Part shown: one piece after another, positions 20,641-34,470 of the stretch
Position numbering within the stretch: position 1 is the stretch's first letter
How the letters are laid out: each line of letters begins with the position of its first letter
Source: Glandiceps talaboti
Lineage: Eukaryota > Hemichordata > Enteropneusta > Spengelidae
Reading direction: 5' to 3'
Assembly (NCBI RefSeq): GCF_964340395.1
Contig: NC_135551.1
Span: 13,677,003 to 13,741,002, forward strand
DNA: 64,000 nt
Position numbers and translations under genes: made by a program
The notes under the pieces: model-generated
Databases searched by the model: none
What the model saw: the letters and a program-made list of their open reading frames with translations, nothing else
What the model was told of the DNA's origin: nothing

Positions 20641-23600
20641 TGTTTTGTTTTTTATTTCTTTTAATTGCATACTTGTAACTTGGTATGCCATATTTACATA
20701 ACACATCTCAGTACAAATCATTCACGCTGTTCACAACTGTGATGTACATGCACGTAATCCTGACAGCAATGGTGGTCAACGTACAAAACATAAAATGTCC
20801 AGAATCCATGATATAATATTCCCTTCCTTCCTAACTTGAATACGACTATTGAAAGTAAACTACAGGGGTCTGCTGTCTAAAAGCTCAGTTGTCTAGTTGC
20901 TTGACTGGTATATTTCTGATGTCTTGGTGATCTAGAGTATAAGGGTTCAAAGCTGAAAGGTCAATGACAGAACAGATGCCTCACTAAAGTATGATTACAA
21001 TGCTAAAGTGTAAACAGTGAACACATTCTAATTTGACTTGAAATTAACATTATAGTATCATATTGAAGTATAATATTGATATTAAATTCAAAGTCATGCA
21101 AGGAGAAATACCCTGAATGTATTCTTAGCAAACATGGTAAGAAGCATGTGACTTCACCCTATATCTTTCTACATGTATGTTGTGTTCTGGGTCTGTAGTT
21201 ATGTCTGTCATAGTTACACAGACTCTTGTTCTTGGGGCTCTTGCTTAATTGAAAATCTGGGAAATAGTGTGTACAAAATTTATGTGTCCTTTCACTTTCA
21301 GTTAGGACTACTGCATCATGGTCAAATGTGGCCCGTCAAGTGTAATCCCAGGCAATTCAAGCCCCCTGTGTCACATATTTTGACAGTCTAAAGCAACAGA
21401 TACATGTTAATTTCAAATAATATAATTTTACAAACTCAATCTATAGCCTTATTTTCATTATTTGTACACCCTCCTCACTGATAGCAAAAGTCACACAGAT
21501 TATCTTTATTATTTTCCCAGAGTCTGTGGGGCAGTAGCCATAAACAACAAACCTGGGTAACTGAGACTAGATCTTTTGTAATGTTAATGACATAGTCAAT
21601 AAGTATACTTATACAACAGTACACCATATACATGTACTTGGCACCACAATTACTGTATACATCTGATATGGATGCCTAAATTTGTTGCTAAGCATGCAAA
21701 ACTAGTGACACATACATTCACTCTCTACTGTCAGAAGGCATATCATATTTGTGTGGGTAAAGATGTGAAAAAATCTGCAAAATTATCAAAGTGTTGAAAT
21801 ATTACTCAAAATTCATTTTACACCTGAGTTCATAATGTAAATCACCACAATACATGATACAAAACTGTTTTAGTGGCAGTCTGTCCACATCAATACCAAG
21901 AAAAACCATCTTACTACGATGGAAAGCAAGCTATCAGCAAACTTTAACATAAAGATACAAACTAGTTGTAGATTTACGCAAGTGAGTGACAGTGATTATG
22001 TAGCTCACCCTGTAAACACTAAACAAGTTGAATGTGTAGTCATTTGAGGACAATCTACTCAGACACACCACCCTACTGTGAGTTTTAATACATCAACATT
22101 CATTGATAGTATACATCAGCATATTGCAACAATTGCTTTAAGTTTGTCTGTCATACTTAAAGTTTGCCGATAGCTTGACTTCCACAGTAGTAATTACCAA
22201 ATACAATAAGTATATGATACAGCCTTGCAATATTTACAGCTAAAACTTCATCTCACTATCATTCGATAGTGGCCTTACTTCAATCAAAGCATTAGTTTAT
22301 CTGTTGTCATGGAAACTTCACACTGTTATTAAAGATTTTAACGTAAATAATAACGTCAAGATTTCATCCAAATTCCTATAGATTGATAAACTTCCACCCA
22401 TCCCTATCCAAACATCAAAATCAGTTCAGCTGCATTCTGTTCAGTACAATAAACTATACTGCCATTTTTGAACCCTGGTCTAATGATACCACACTCATAA
22501 GGTCAGGTGACTACCGCATGTGACATGACCTTTGACCCATGTATACATTATACATCATTACAGTGATTTCATTAATCAAATGTATCAAATCTAACAATTC
22601 TCACTTGAGTATGCAATGACAGTTGACTGTTGCTATAGCAACATGTTATGAACACATTAAACACATTGCAAACAAACACTGGTATTTTTTGAAGAAACAA
22701 TAAAACCACAAAATTGAACACAAATGCCTCAAATTCACTGTTGTCAAAGCAACAAATCATCACTGCTGAATAAGCAAAATAAATTACTTTTTTGAGAAAA
22801 ACAATCACATCAAATAATCAAAACTCTCAGTCACCTGTAGTCATAGCAACATGCGTTATACATTAAAATGGAAAATGACTTTATCGAAGATTACACAATG
22901 AAAAGCAACGTCCTACACTTAATGTTATTTTTTAATTTCTTGGACTGAGGTTGTACTCCAGCACAGAAATATTTAAAGAACAGATACATTAAAAAAAAAT
23001 CAATGCTGGAATGTACATATATGTATAGTCTGGATGCCAATGTGGTCTCTAACTAAACCAGTGAGTGGAGGTGTAAATTATAATGATACCGTATAGGAAC
23101 TAGACTAATAAACACATTAAATGGCAAACAAAGCTAAGGTGACTCAGAAATCCGTAATTTTTGAATATAGATGTAGATATATCTTCACAATAACAAAATG
23201 GCCACACTACTAAAAACCGCCAACTGTTAATAGTGAATGTACCATAACCAGATGTTACAAACACATCAGATCATGTTATAAGTTATATTAATATTCAAAT
23301 GAGGTAATTTACATAATCAGTATGTAAGTATAGCCATAGTTCAGTTCAGGTCAATGTTCTTAATTCCCTTCTTTTAATAGAAGCAATTCCACTAACTATG
23401 GAGTATTCAACAATAGGCAAAAAGGGGTTCCACACAAGGCCACTTAGGCTACTTATACTTATTCTGAGTTTCTCATCATAACACCTTCAAAATGATGGAT
23501 TGGTCAGTAAATGCATATTGGTGGTATTGTCAGTTCATAATCGTACTTAAACAGTCTCAATCATGAGTTAGTAATCACAATAAAAATTGAAGTTAGAGGA

Positions 23601-26600
23601 AAACTGAATCATTTGTTTAATCAAAGTTTGCAAATTTCAGTGATAAACAATAATTTTCACTGAGATATGTACTCATAGATTAGCCATCATACAATCAGTG
23701 CCATTGTGACTTTTTTTTAATCTTGCCATAGTGATTGTTTTAAATGTCATGTTATTCGATTGAAACACCAAGCCTACATCATTTTAGCTGTAAATACTTC
23801 TCATATACCGGTATACTTAACTCAATGTACAATGTTTCAGACTCGAAATATTTCCTAAAGATGCGTTGAACTTGCACCAGAAGTTTTATATCGCTAAAGT
23901 AAAACACTTGTATTGTTAGCCACTTCTTTTATCATAACCAAGTGCATGTCAGAAAAATCTCAAAGGTAATTGAAAGATGCATAATTTCTGACTAAAGCGG
24001 CAAAAAACGTGACATAGATATGAAAATTCAAAATATGTTAGACATGAGTGACATACATTCTTCATTCAAACATTGCAAGTTTTAAAATCTCACTAATATA
24101 TATCTATTGATTTGCATAAATATAGAAATACCATTTGTACCTATTAATTTTACTATATGCACACAATTCATGCAAGCATTCTATAGCATATATAATTTTA
24201 AAACTCTGATTTCTGTTAAACATTTTCTTTCAGAATTTTAAAACATCCTGAAAACTTTCAATACAGTGCTATACGCTTTTTCCTTAGCATAAATAAATAA
24301 AAATAAATAAAGAGGAATGAAAGATCAACAAATAAACCTTCTCACAATCTACTTGCTTCAAAAATACACTGTAACTTCTTTATCATGGACGATCGCACAA
24401 TATCATGCAAGCTCAATAAATGAACTTCGACCCCATATTCCTAAATGTTGTTTATTGAGATTGTGTAACATTGTCTGATTGTCCCTAATAAACTCTCTTT
24501 TAATGAATATTTAATATTTCCGTATTAAGGTGCTTTTATAACGCGCATTTCCTAAATTTTAAAGTTTAACATTTGTCTGATTCATACGTCCATAACCATG
24601 TGTCTCACAGTACAAAATCTAGGGATATTCATAAAAATGCTTGAATGATGAATAAAATGACTTGCTGAACTGATGGATGTGAAGTACTACACCAAGCGAG
24701 ATGTAACTATCACAACGTTATCAGACTGAGCAGAAATTTACATGATAAACAAAATAATTTCATGTCAATAAACCAAGTTTAATGTTGCAATGGAAACTTG
24801 GAATGAGCAAGAAGCTTACTTAGTGATTTTGAATCAACACAGTTGTTATTATCAACAAACAAAACGTACTTAAACAGGATTTTAGTATCAGACAAAGACT
24901 GAACTTATTTACCTCATTAAACTGAACATTTCATTATAATAAATTGTACTCGTATTACGAAGATGAGTTTCTTATAAAGAGGTTACAGTGTCATGAACAG
25001 CGCAATGCTTAGCTTGGAATAAGTGTACGTGCAGTCTCATATAGCTAATTGTAATACATATTCATTGTCCAAAAATAGTCAAAAAAAAACAAAAAAAAAA
25101 CGTGCCTCACTCTACAGTAGTGATCGGAACATGGATATTTAACATTTGACATTATTGAGTTGTGGTTATACATCTATAGCAACTATGGAAGCATGGGGGC
25201 ACTGTAGAAGCACTCCTATTACTGCTTTCATCAAATTTTCACTTGTGTCAAATCTTTTCCATTTATCATTTAAAATCACATTCAAGTTTCTTTAAATTTA
25301 AATTTGCCTTTTACATAGACTATAATTTACTGGCAGTGTTAACAATACATGCTTAATCAAAACAATAGTAAGCACAAATTCTATATAATTATATGTTAAA
25401 TGCCCACAGCTAATTTGATAAATAATAATTGCTTTACCCTTTGCAATGCTCCTATAATACTCCTGTCTATGTTACCTATGTAAATATTGTTTGGAAAAAC
25501 CACGTCACAAACCACTCTTCTTTACAAAGGAGACTGACAGATTCACTGTTGGCACTCCCTGTTAACCCTAAGTTTCGTATAATTTGTACTGAGTGGTAAT
25601 ACCACTAGTAATGAATTAAAGAATAACTACACTATTTATTACACCGTCTCTGCACTAGCGTTTATACTCAATGATGAAATGCCTTTGACCACATGTAGTA
25701 TGATGACGGTACACACAGACACTTTTTACTGCATGGAAGGGTGGCGTTTCCAGTTCTGTATACATGACAGTCACACAACAGAACTGCCGAGAATCCCGAA
25801 ATGCCACATTTCCGTTGTGTGGCCGTCATGTATATGATTAGATTATGAAACTGGAAACACCACTTTTCATCAGTACAGTGTTTGGCAGGTTGATTTCTTA
25901 AAAAAAAAAACACATCATGCTCTCCTTTTGATAGTAAAAGGTATCAGCAAACTTCAATTAATACAGGAATTTACCCAATAACAAATCACTCGAGTCCACA
26001 AGAAAACAAAACAAATAGTTACAGGCATTTCTGTTATGTGTAACATATGCTTCAAGTCAATTCTATTAAACACCCTGCATGACATGATAAGGCAAAAATA
26101 AAATTAAAAAATGTGTGTGTTTCTGATAACTTGACTGACCCTAGTTTAAGCCTCCAACCCTGAACATTTTTTTTAAACATTTAAAACAAAAAGCTCCTGT
26201 TGTAATGTCTGTACATACTTCATCAAACTATCACAGTAGGAATATTCTAACCAACATTTTGTTTGTTTTTGGGTTGAAGCAAAATAAAACCGATTAAAAA
26301 CATTTTTCTGAGGCCATATATCAGAAATACAATAATTATTTTTTTTTTTTGCCTTATGAAAGTGTAACTTACTAGTCTATATAGTGCGTGGAAAATGTTT
26401 TTTACAGGATTGAATTTGCAAACAAATCCTGTTCTTGTAAGTTTTAAATCTTCCCTGCATGGAACCCTGAACTTCAATAGGGAACTTGCAAACCCACCGT
26501 GTTGAATGTTGCATCATGGGGAAAAGTGATAATAAATACTAATCTATTAGCAATAGTATTGTAAACAATGTTGATACATTGTTTGTAACCACAAATAATC

Positions 26601-28297
26601 AATTCATAGTGACCCTCATTGTGGGAGGTTAATTTTATCAGTAGCTCCAGATTAGGTATTATGATAACCACAGATAATCCCATAGTCCTTTGCATCTGAG
26701 CATGCTCAGTGTGGATTGCAAGTTCCCTATTCTAACAGTTGCATAGTGAAGAGAAAAATTGGTATAATAGTGTTATTTCAGGTATTTTACGGAGGTATAT
26801 TTTAGGTATTTAGCATTCCAAGATTAATGTTTCACCTTGGCTAACATCACTGTAAATCACACCCACTTTTACGGCACCGTCCATGACACACTGCCACAAG
26901 GTTATTCTCGCAGTGTCGCAGAAGAAATAACAGCTGTGGCTTGCAAGAATCCTTGACTAAATACAGTGTAGTGTTCTACTACATACACATCATCTGTAAC
27001 TTAAGTCGGAAGAAATCATTCATATACCAGGACTTAAAACCATCCCCTTACAGAATGTTTTTCTTTACGAATTATCAAAATTCATGAATGTTTTTCTTTA
27101 CGAATTATCAAAATTCATGGCTGCTACATCAACTGGCTAACACGCTCAACATTAATTTTTGAAAACCTAATTATCAAATACCCAATTTGATAGCCATTGT
27201 ATTCTACTATTTTGGGAACCCAGTATTGTGGAGGAAATTGGGTAAAATTTACATAAATTAGCATAACCCATACCATAATTTTGATATGGAAGCCTGATTA
27301 AATATACGAGGAACTCGGGTGAGATTTTTACCTTCTTTCTTAGTTAAAAAACATTTCTAAATATTAGCCATTTCATAATATTACACTTGTATATATATAT
27401 AGATTACTGCATACTGCATTTTAAGATTTCTTCTCATGGGGAAAAAGTGATCTTCATTCATTCTACTTTGTGTCTCCAGCTATTGTAAAACTGGAGAAAC
27501 AGATGAATGTAAAAAGCCAGGGACAATACAACATTAGTGCAAATATTCATGCCAAATGTTCACAGAGGGCGGCATTTCAACACCCCCCAAAAAAGGCATG
27601 TCATGTCAGTTACGTAAAATAAGGCTGGTTGTTACTTTGTTAAATTTCAAGCGACTGTTAACAGCAATGGATATTCTCTGAATATACACATTTTAGCCTG
27701 GGTTTCTTTGATTCATATGACACGTCTAGTAACAAGTGAACTGACGATAATTTGCATTCACGATAAACCTGGAGCGTATCTGTACATAGTTAACTGGTCT
27801 ATGACTGACAGAAGTTAAGGGTTTATAAACAATAAAACCTATTTACAAATACATGACAATGTCACATTTTTCGGCCTAGCACCAAGGTTTGTGTCACCTG
27901 TTTTTGATAATTTGGTTAGTTATCTTGTTAAACAGCTGCCACATTCAACGACTATTTCAAATCTATAAAGGTCACTGCATATACTGTACAGTACTCTGGA
28001 GTTGTTGATCAAAATGTTTCCATGGCGAATCTTGGTCCCTGAAATACGATATTTTACCTCTTGCGAGGGGGTCAAAATCAAACTTGACTTAATCTCACAC
28101 ATGCTGTTAATAAATGCATGTGTAGTTCCCGGTCATGGTGTTGACCAAGAAACTGAAGAGTTCATTAGAAGACCATGTCAGACAGGTCTAAGAAGTGAAA
28201 TTCTATTTCAGGTAATGAGAATTAGCTATATATGTTACTGTAAAGGCATCAGAAATTGAAGGGTATCAGAAATCTGCATATGGGGTCTTTTTTCAAA
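20641..28297. other. Long AT-rich region downstream of the SLC16 gene, possibly 3' UTR and flank
   Basis: About 7.6 kb with no convincing exon, MITE or long microsatellite, unlike the surrounding DNA. A perfect 33-base tandem duplication lies at 27053-27118. The lack of mobile elements would fit a long 3' UTR of the transporter gene. Minus-strand AATAAA words occur, for example near 20650, but the transcript end cannot be set. Confidence 0.4.
27053..27118. repeat. Perfect 33-bp tandem duplication
   Basis: Two identical adjacent units starting GAATGTTTTTCTTTACG, at 27053-27085 and 27086-27118. Confidence 0.95.
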
Positions 28298-28728
28298 TCA
28301 AACCACAGTTATTCTGTCACAAACTAACAATGTTTCAGTGTCCCTGTCACCTTCGGACGGGACATGGCCATTCAGTTTATGTAGCAATCTTTCGGCAAGA
28401 TGATTTTGATGACGAAGACCATCAACAACATCACCATTTAAAGTACCTTTTCCAGCACGATGTACTAAATCACCGTTCTGTTGTAAATTCTCTCTACTTG
28501 GAGCGGGCGTCAAATGATGTCGGATTTCCCATTCCAGTGTTGACCTGGCATCAATATCCAGGAGATCTTCGCGTGAAATTTGTAAATATTCCAGAGGTTG
28601 TGATGTCGGCATATGAGTTGTGTGTTCGGCTGGTCTTATGAGGAATAGTATACATGCGGCAATTATTGGTGGAGCTCCCGCTACTATGAACGCCATGTTG
28701 TATGAGCCTGTACTCTCAAATATGAAAC
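28298..28728 (-). CDS. SLC16 (MCT8/MCT10-like) transporter, last coding exon (4)
   Basis: Starts after a TTTTGTTTTCCCAG acceptor. Phase 1 joins it to exon 3 as ...IAG-FIFESTGSYNMAF. It carries the last membrane helices (YNMAFIVAGAPPIIAACILFLI) and a hydrophilic C-terminal tail of about 110 residues ending ...CDRITVV, with the stop at 28298-28300. The tail is longer than that of human MCT10. Confidence 0.9.
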
Positions 28729-29693
28729 CTGGGAAAACAAAAATACACCACATAATAAATTTGAGTGGCACTGCACGCTTCTTATTTGCCTAGGAATACA
28801 TGTACTGGGATACATGAAGTCATTGCACAAAAACAAAAGTATATTAGGTGATGTGGTTGAGGGCGCTATTCTTACTGTCCCCAAGATACATTATTTCTGA
28901 ATCAGTACCATCAGTATAGGTTTCAGTTTGATTTATAGTTGTAATAAAAGTACAAAGTAAGTGTCCATCCAGTTACAAGTTATATGTGATTAAAACATCA
29001 AAAATGAATTAAACGCCAAGTAAACACCAAAATCAAATATTTGTAGTAGTTCAGCTTGGGTCTCAGAATGTAAATAATATTTCAGTTGGATTACTTGCCT
29101 TCGAAAGCTGTTACTGTATATAGTAAAATGGAAATAAACTGATTATGTTCTAGAAGCAGAAATCTGACAAAATTAACATGAAATTTCCATATTTGTATTG
29201 TAACCATAATTTGGGTGGGGAGCCCTAGAAGTCTAGTATACATGTGTACTTTACATAACAGATACAGTTAATGACTTCCTGCCCTTTATAAAATACATAA
29301 TATATTAAAGTGGCCATATGGATGAGAATTTGGTATTTATTTTGGATTTTTATTTGATAAAACAGCTTCACCATGTTTTTCTACTTGAAAAAATAATGCA
29401 AAATAACATATACCAAGTCCATGTTCATAACTCAATACATTGCAAAAAGATGCACAAAGTGTAAAAAGTTTGTTATTGTACGTACAATAATAAACTTTTT
29501 ACACTTTGTTTAATGTTTTGCCGTTTATTGAGATGTGAACATGGACTTGGTATATGTGATTTCACATTATTTTTTCAAGTAGAAAAACATGGTGAAGCTG
29601 TTTTATCAAATAAAAATCCAAAATAAATACCAAATTCTCATCCATATGGCCACTTTAACAATTTATTTTAGTGGTTTTTTTTTTCAAACATAC
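28729..29693 (-). other. SLC16 intron 3 with MITE
   Basis: Bounded by GTATGT and CCCAG. Contains the palindromic TTAA element at 29309-29654. Confidence 0.85.
29309..29654. mobile_element. Palindromic MITE with TTAA target duplication, copy 1
   Basis: 346 bases forming an almost perfect inverted repeat with arms of about 170 bases around the centre TTGTACGTACAA. The ends are AGTGGCCATATGGATGAG and its complement, flanked by TTAA on both sides (29305-29308, 29655-29658). TTAA duplications are typical of piggyBac-type transposition. No ORF, so non-autonomous. Confidence 0.9.
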
Positions 29694-30063
29694 CTGCAAT
29701 AGGTGGTCCTAAAGTGAGAGGCACAGACATGATACCCAGTATAAATCCCACTGCTTGAGAGGCATTCTCAGCACCGACAATATCAAACGCCACAGGTCCC
29801 ATCATACATACAAAACAGCCATCAAAGATACCCATGACGAGTACAGCTGCTAGAATTCCACCAAAATGGGCAGAGGCGACGGGAATCAAGGTACTTATAA
29901 CGCCAATCGCAAGGAAAGACACTTGTTGTAAAACGACACGATTGACTTGCGGGATGTCGGCAACTTTACCAAAGACAAGACGTCCTATTAACGATGTAGC
30001 ACCTAAACAAGCCACTAGGACAGCACCATTAGCATTAGGTAGAACAATCTTCAAATGATTTAT
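29694..30063 (-). CDS. SLC16 transporter, exon 3
   Basis: Acceptor ...TTTTTTCCAG at 30064, donor GCAG/GTATGT at 29694. Encodes INHLKIVLPNANG through GRLVFGKVAD and MGIFDGCF to LTLGPPIAG, covering helices 8-11. These motifs are characteristic of the MCT8/MCT10 branch. Confidence 0.92.
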
Positions 30064-31270
30064 CTGGAAAAAATAAGTCAAGAAAAAATTAACTATAACA
30101 TATTTTTTTTTAATGAAGAACAAAGAATTAAAAAAGTCTGCCTTCATTGAACAAAAGTGTTATACAACACTAGAATTAATCACTATTTTGTTTAATTTTA
30201 TCCACACTGAATCTGACACTATGGTGTTTGACCAAACAAGTCTGTCAATGGCAATGTACACAACTGAAATCCAATGTCTGACATACACATGAAGTGAGAT
30301 GTAACACCCTCCCCCCATACATGTACATGAAAACAACCTACTAGGATAATGTATATCATTATTTCATTGCTTTCATTAATATTTCATTACTCATTATTAT
30401 ACATATGCAATTACATTATTCCCTAATATTTCTCTTCATTCAGCCCAAAAATATGCATGACATTATTACGAATAAGAGACACCCTATTATCATAAGTCAT
30501 ATTTTGCACAACTGCCGGAATGAAGAAAACTATCGGGGTATTCAGGACCAATAAATACAAATTATGAAGTGCATTTTAGTGTTACAGAAGTTAATAGTGG
30601 CTTTTTAAAGAAAAACACTCCCTCTGCTGTGGAGGCAATATCTTTATTGCTTGAATGATTCACAGATTACCCCCCCCCCCCCCCCCCAAAGAAAAAAAAA
30701 AGAAAAAAAGTATAAGATGGTTCTTATCAAACTTAATCATACAATAATAAGGTTATTTTATTCAAGGGACATTGGTAATTGTGAAATAATTGCTCCCTGC
30801 CCGTTGGGCTTATATGTCACCTTAAATAAAAATCAATACATTGGCAGTACAGAGAGGTTAGAATGAAAAAAAGCAAAAATAAACATGCACTATGATAAGT
30901 TTACAAAGTTTCCTTTCAGGCAAACTGGACTCTAGAGGGCGCTAGACTAAAAAACCATTTCTGCATCACTTTAACTCTGTCTCTCAGATTTTCACATTTA
31001 TTTTCATACGTTTAATATCTAGTTACAATTAACATACTAATTGTTATTTCACACAATATTTTATGACAGATTAGATGTAATCATAATATGCAATATGTTG
31101 CAAAGTCTTGAACTGTATAACTCAGACTGTATTGACTAGATCTATAATTATTTTAATCCGCACACCAAATGTTACCACTAATGCGCAGGCTTACATATAC
31201 AGCTGTAATGATGTTGCCTTGGTGTTATATATTAGTACCACTAACACTATGCTGACTGTACATATTTTCA

Positions 31271-31684
31271 TATACAGTGAATTTCAAAATAGCTTGCAGC
31301 TTCTCTGTTTGATGCAACCATGCAGAAACCATCAAGAAACAGGATATGCCACACTTCAATAGCAAGATTGTATTTTTTTGCTACATTTAGTCTCAAGTAA
31401 AACATTTATTAATGTATTTCAACGCCATGCAGACATTCAGGCGCCAATGTTTTTCTTTGTATCAAACATCCGATGAAGGGCACATTAAAATGCCCTTTGT
31501 ACTATTCATTTGATGTCTGTATGTTGGTATGTGTAGTTCATTTCACTTTAGACAAATTGTAGCAAGAAATTGTACTCATTCAATCTTGCTATCTGAAAAT
31601 GTAGCATGTCCAGTTTTTCTATTTGTTTCTGTGTGGTTGTATCAAACAGAAAAACTGCACAGTATTGTGAAATTAGCTGTATAA
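31271..31684. mobile_element. MITE with TATACAG termini, copy 1
   Basis: About 414 bases. The left end TATACAGTGAATTTCA is mirrored at the right end (TGAAATTAGCTGTATA). The terminal inverted repeats extend about 50 bases through TTTCTGTTTGATACAACCA. No ORF. Confidence 0.85.
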
Positions 31685-32752
31685 ATTTATCATGGTATTT
31701 GTAATTTTATAAAAGTGAGGATAAAATTGATGTTGGCACAATGTCATAACATACAAACTGTACGTGTCAATTAGAGGTCTATTTTATCTGTAAGTAGTAT
31801 AGAAATAAGTTGTCTAATTGGAAAATATAATACTCAATTTAAGACACTGCAGACTATTGGAATATCTCAATAAATTCCACTAAATTATCTCAGTTTTGTC
31901 AAATATGTATTTTTTTTGGTATATATATATATTTTTTTAAAAACAGCCCACCCCCTAGTTTAGTATTAATATACCACATGTACCTACTTAACTAGACAGC
32001 AATTTGTCAAATATTCAGCCCAACCTACATTATAACCTCTGTGTACAAAGGGCACTAGTATCATGTTAGGCCATCAGTTTGTTGAAAAACAATAAACTAA
32101 CTCCTACTAGCTTGATTAATCTGATTATAGGAAAGATTATACCATTGAAGACAAACTATATATAAAGACATTTTATCAAAAACACTTGAAAATGATCTCA
32201 TTAACTAGATAATTAACGGGTGATTAGCTGGTTGTAGGGTTAAAGGTCATTAAGTGATCAATTCTGAAACCACCTGACCTGTTATAGTTTGTTTGATTTG
32301 TTTACAGATAAACAGTGTTGTTTTGACAAACATCCTGAAAACAATAATTCTCTCAGTGAGAAAAATGTGAGTGGCTTAAGGGGCCTTGTGAATATGAGCT
32401 GTCAACAAGTAGTGACAAAAACCCCTGTGTCACAAATGTCTTCTGGGAGAGTGAGGGAAATTATTGGCGAATTATATAATATATATACCTGCATGAGTTT
32501 AAATGAGAAAAAAATTGTTGTGATTTTTAAATATTTTACTTATATTTAAATTTAACCCACCACAAATCCAATGAGTCAGACATATACATGTAGACATGTC
32601 ATAATGTGACGTCCCTAAATAAGGTTATGAATAATGTATTTTCTCTACTTTGTTCTGCCCAGACCTATCCATAATGGTCTCTTTTGTTGAACATATATAT
32701 ATGTGTGTGTGTGTGTGAGGGGGGGGGGGGTGTTCGATTATATTTATATATA

Positions 32753-33186
32753 TGTACAGTCAATTCCACAATACTGTGCAGCTTTTCTGTTCAATACTGA
32801 ACCACACAGAAACCAATAAGATACTGGACATGCTACATTTTAAGATAGCAAGATTGAATGAGTACAGTTTCTTGCTACAATTTGTCTAAGTGAAATGAAC
32901 TACACACACATGCCAACATACAGACATCAAATGAACACCACCACAAAGAACATTTTATGCACTCTTCATCGGGTGTTTGATACTAAGAAAACCATTGGCG
33001 CCTGAATGTCTGCATGAAGTTGAAATACATTAATAAAGTGTTTTATTTCATCTAGATTAAATGTAGCAAAAAATGAAATCTTGCTATTGAAGTGCGGCAT
33101 ACATGTATGCAGTTTCTTGCTGGTTTCTGCGTGGTTGTATCAAACAGAAAAGCTGAACAGTACAGTATTGTGAAATTCACTATATA
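32753..33186. mobile_element. MITE with TATACAG-type termini, copy 2 (opposite orientation)
   Basis: Same family as 31271-31684. Internal markers such as ACTACACACACATGCCAAC and ATTGGCGCCTGAATGTC run in reverse order, so the two copies form an inverted pair about 1.1 kb apart. Confidence 0.85.
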
Positions 33187-33249
33187 TCAAACCTTTATTG
33201 TAAAATAAGTGATAAGATAATAGCATAAGATTGATCAACTGTTACTTAC

Positions 33250-33842
33250 CAAATGAACAAAGGGTACAAAGTATCCAAACAAACCAATGGGTACAGCTAC
33301 ACACCAAATAATATAGTTTCTGTTTTTCCAAATATTTACATTGATATACCTTGACAGCCTGCCTTTACATCCATTATGAATTTCAAGGTTAGATGTTGAG
33401 CCGTAATTCACTCCGGGTGGCAGCAGCGATTTGAACGTCAACGCACACGGAATCAACAAAAATACAAGTCCACTGATAAAACGTATGCTATTCCAGAGTC
33501 CTACTTTCGAGACCAGATATTCTAGCAATATCGGCATAATTATTGTAAACAGGCCACTACCTGCCGTCACCAGTCCATTGGCAAGGCCTAGACGCTTTTT
33601 AAAATAATGTCCTAGAATGACTAACGATGGCGTGTATGTTAGCGAGGCACCGGTACCGAGTAGGATACCGTACGTTAAAAACAAAAGTTCTAGTCTCTTC
33701 GCAAACGAACTTGAAATACAGCCAACAAAGGCTATGATTGCACCAATAATTGCCGTCTTTCGGCATCCAAGTTTGTCAGTTAAGATACTGGCTACAGGTG
33801 ACATTAGGAACGTCAAACCAACAGTTAGGGAACCAACCCATG
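33250..33842 (-). CDS. SLC16 transporter, exon 2
   Basis: Acceptor ATCTTTGCAG before 33842, donor TTG/GTAAGT at 33250. Encodes S-WVGSLTVGLTFLMSP through the family signature YFKKRLGLANGLVTAG, the large central loop (GVNYGSTSNLEIHNGCKGR) and FGYFVPFVHL. Covers helices 2-7. Confidence 0.95.
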
Positions 33843-34159
33843 CTGCAAAGATAAAAAAAAAGATAAAGATAAAAATTAGGAATAGTACAAAGGATTTGTT
33901 GCTACTGAATTTACACATTTATTAATTATTTTCAAAATACAGTTGACATTTGTTGTCAATGTCTACTTATAATATTAATGAAAGCACTTCATAGATTCTT
34001 ACTCTAAATAGAATTGTTTTTGTTTTCGCTAATGTACAATGTACATGTACTCACTCCCCCCCCCCCCCATTGAAAAAAGAAAGACAGAAAAGTTAAAAAT
34101 AGAACCAATGGCATTGTAGCACAACTGTACAGTTTAATGTTTATCCACATGCTGATCCA

Positions 34160-34470
34160 TGCTACTGTAAGTGTAAGTACATGTGTTCATTTGCTGAATG
34201 ACTATCCAGTTGCCTATCCAACCCTGTTGTTATCTTTGCAATACATGCGATCATTTGGCTGTTGTTATGGGCTTGGTCATGTTGCTAGACATATTTGCAT
34301 GCATTTTTTGAATGTTCATTCATTTGTCTATGCATACCTGATGTTATCTTTGCAATATACATGATCAAATAGCTGTTGCTATGGGTGTGGTCTTGTTGCT
34401 AGGCACATTTACATACATTTTTTGAATGTTTTTTCACTTGTCTATTAATCCCTGTTGTTATCTTTGTGAT
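34160..34470. repeat. Minisatellite, ~117-bp unit, about 2.7 copies
   Basis: Repeated block containing TTGTTATCTTTGCAATACATG, GCTGTTGTTATGGG and CATTTTTTGAATGTT words in the same order. Confidence 0.8.

Larger units (their letters stand above)
30064..33249 (-). other. SLC16 intron 2
   Basis: Contains a C-tract/A-tract at about 30669-30710, an inverted pair of TATACAG-type MITEs and G-tracts near 32720. It also holds a segment at about 30395-30470 resembling the ATATTTTTCTTCATTCAGCC repeat seen at 49060 and 61750. Confidence 0.8.
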
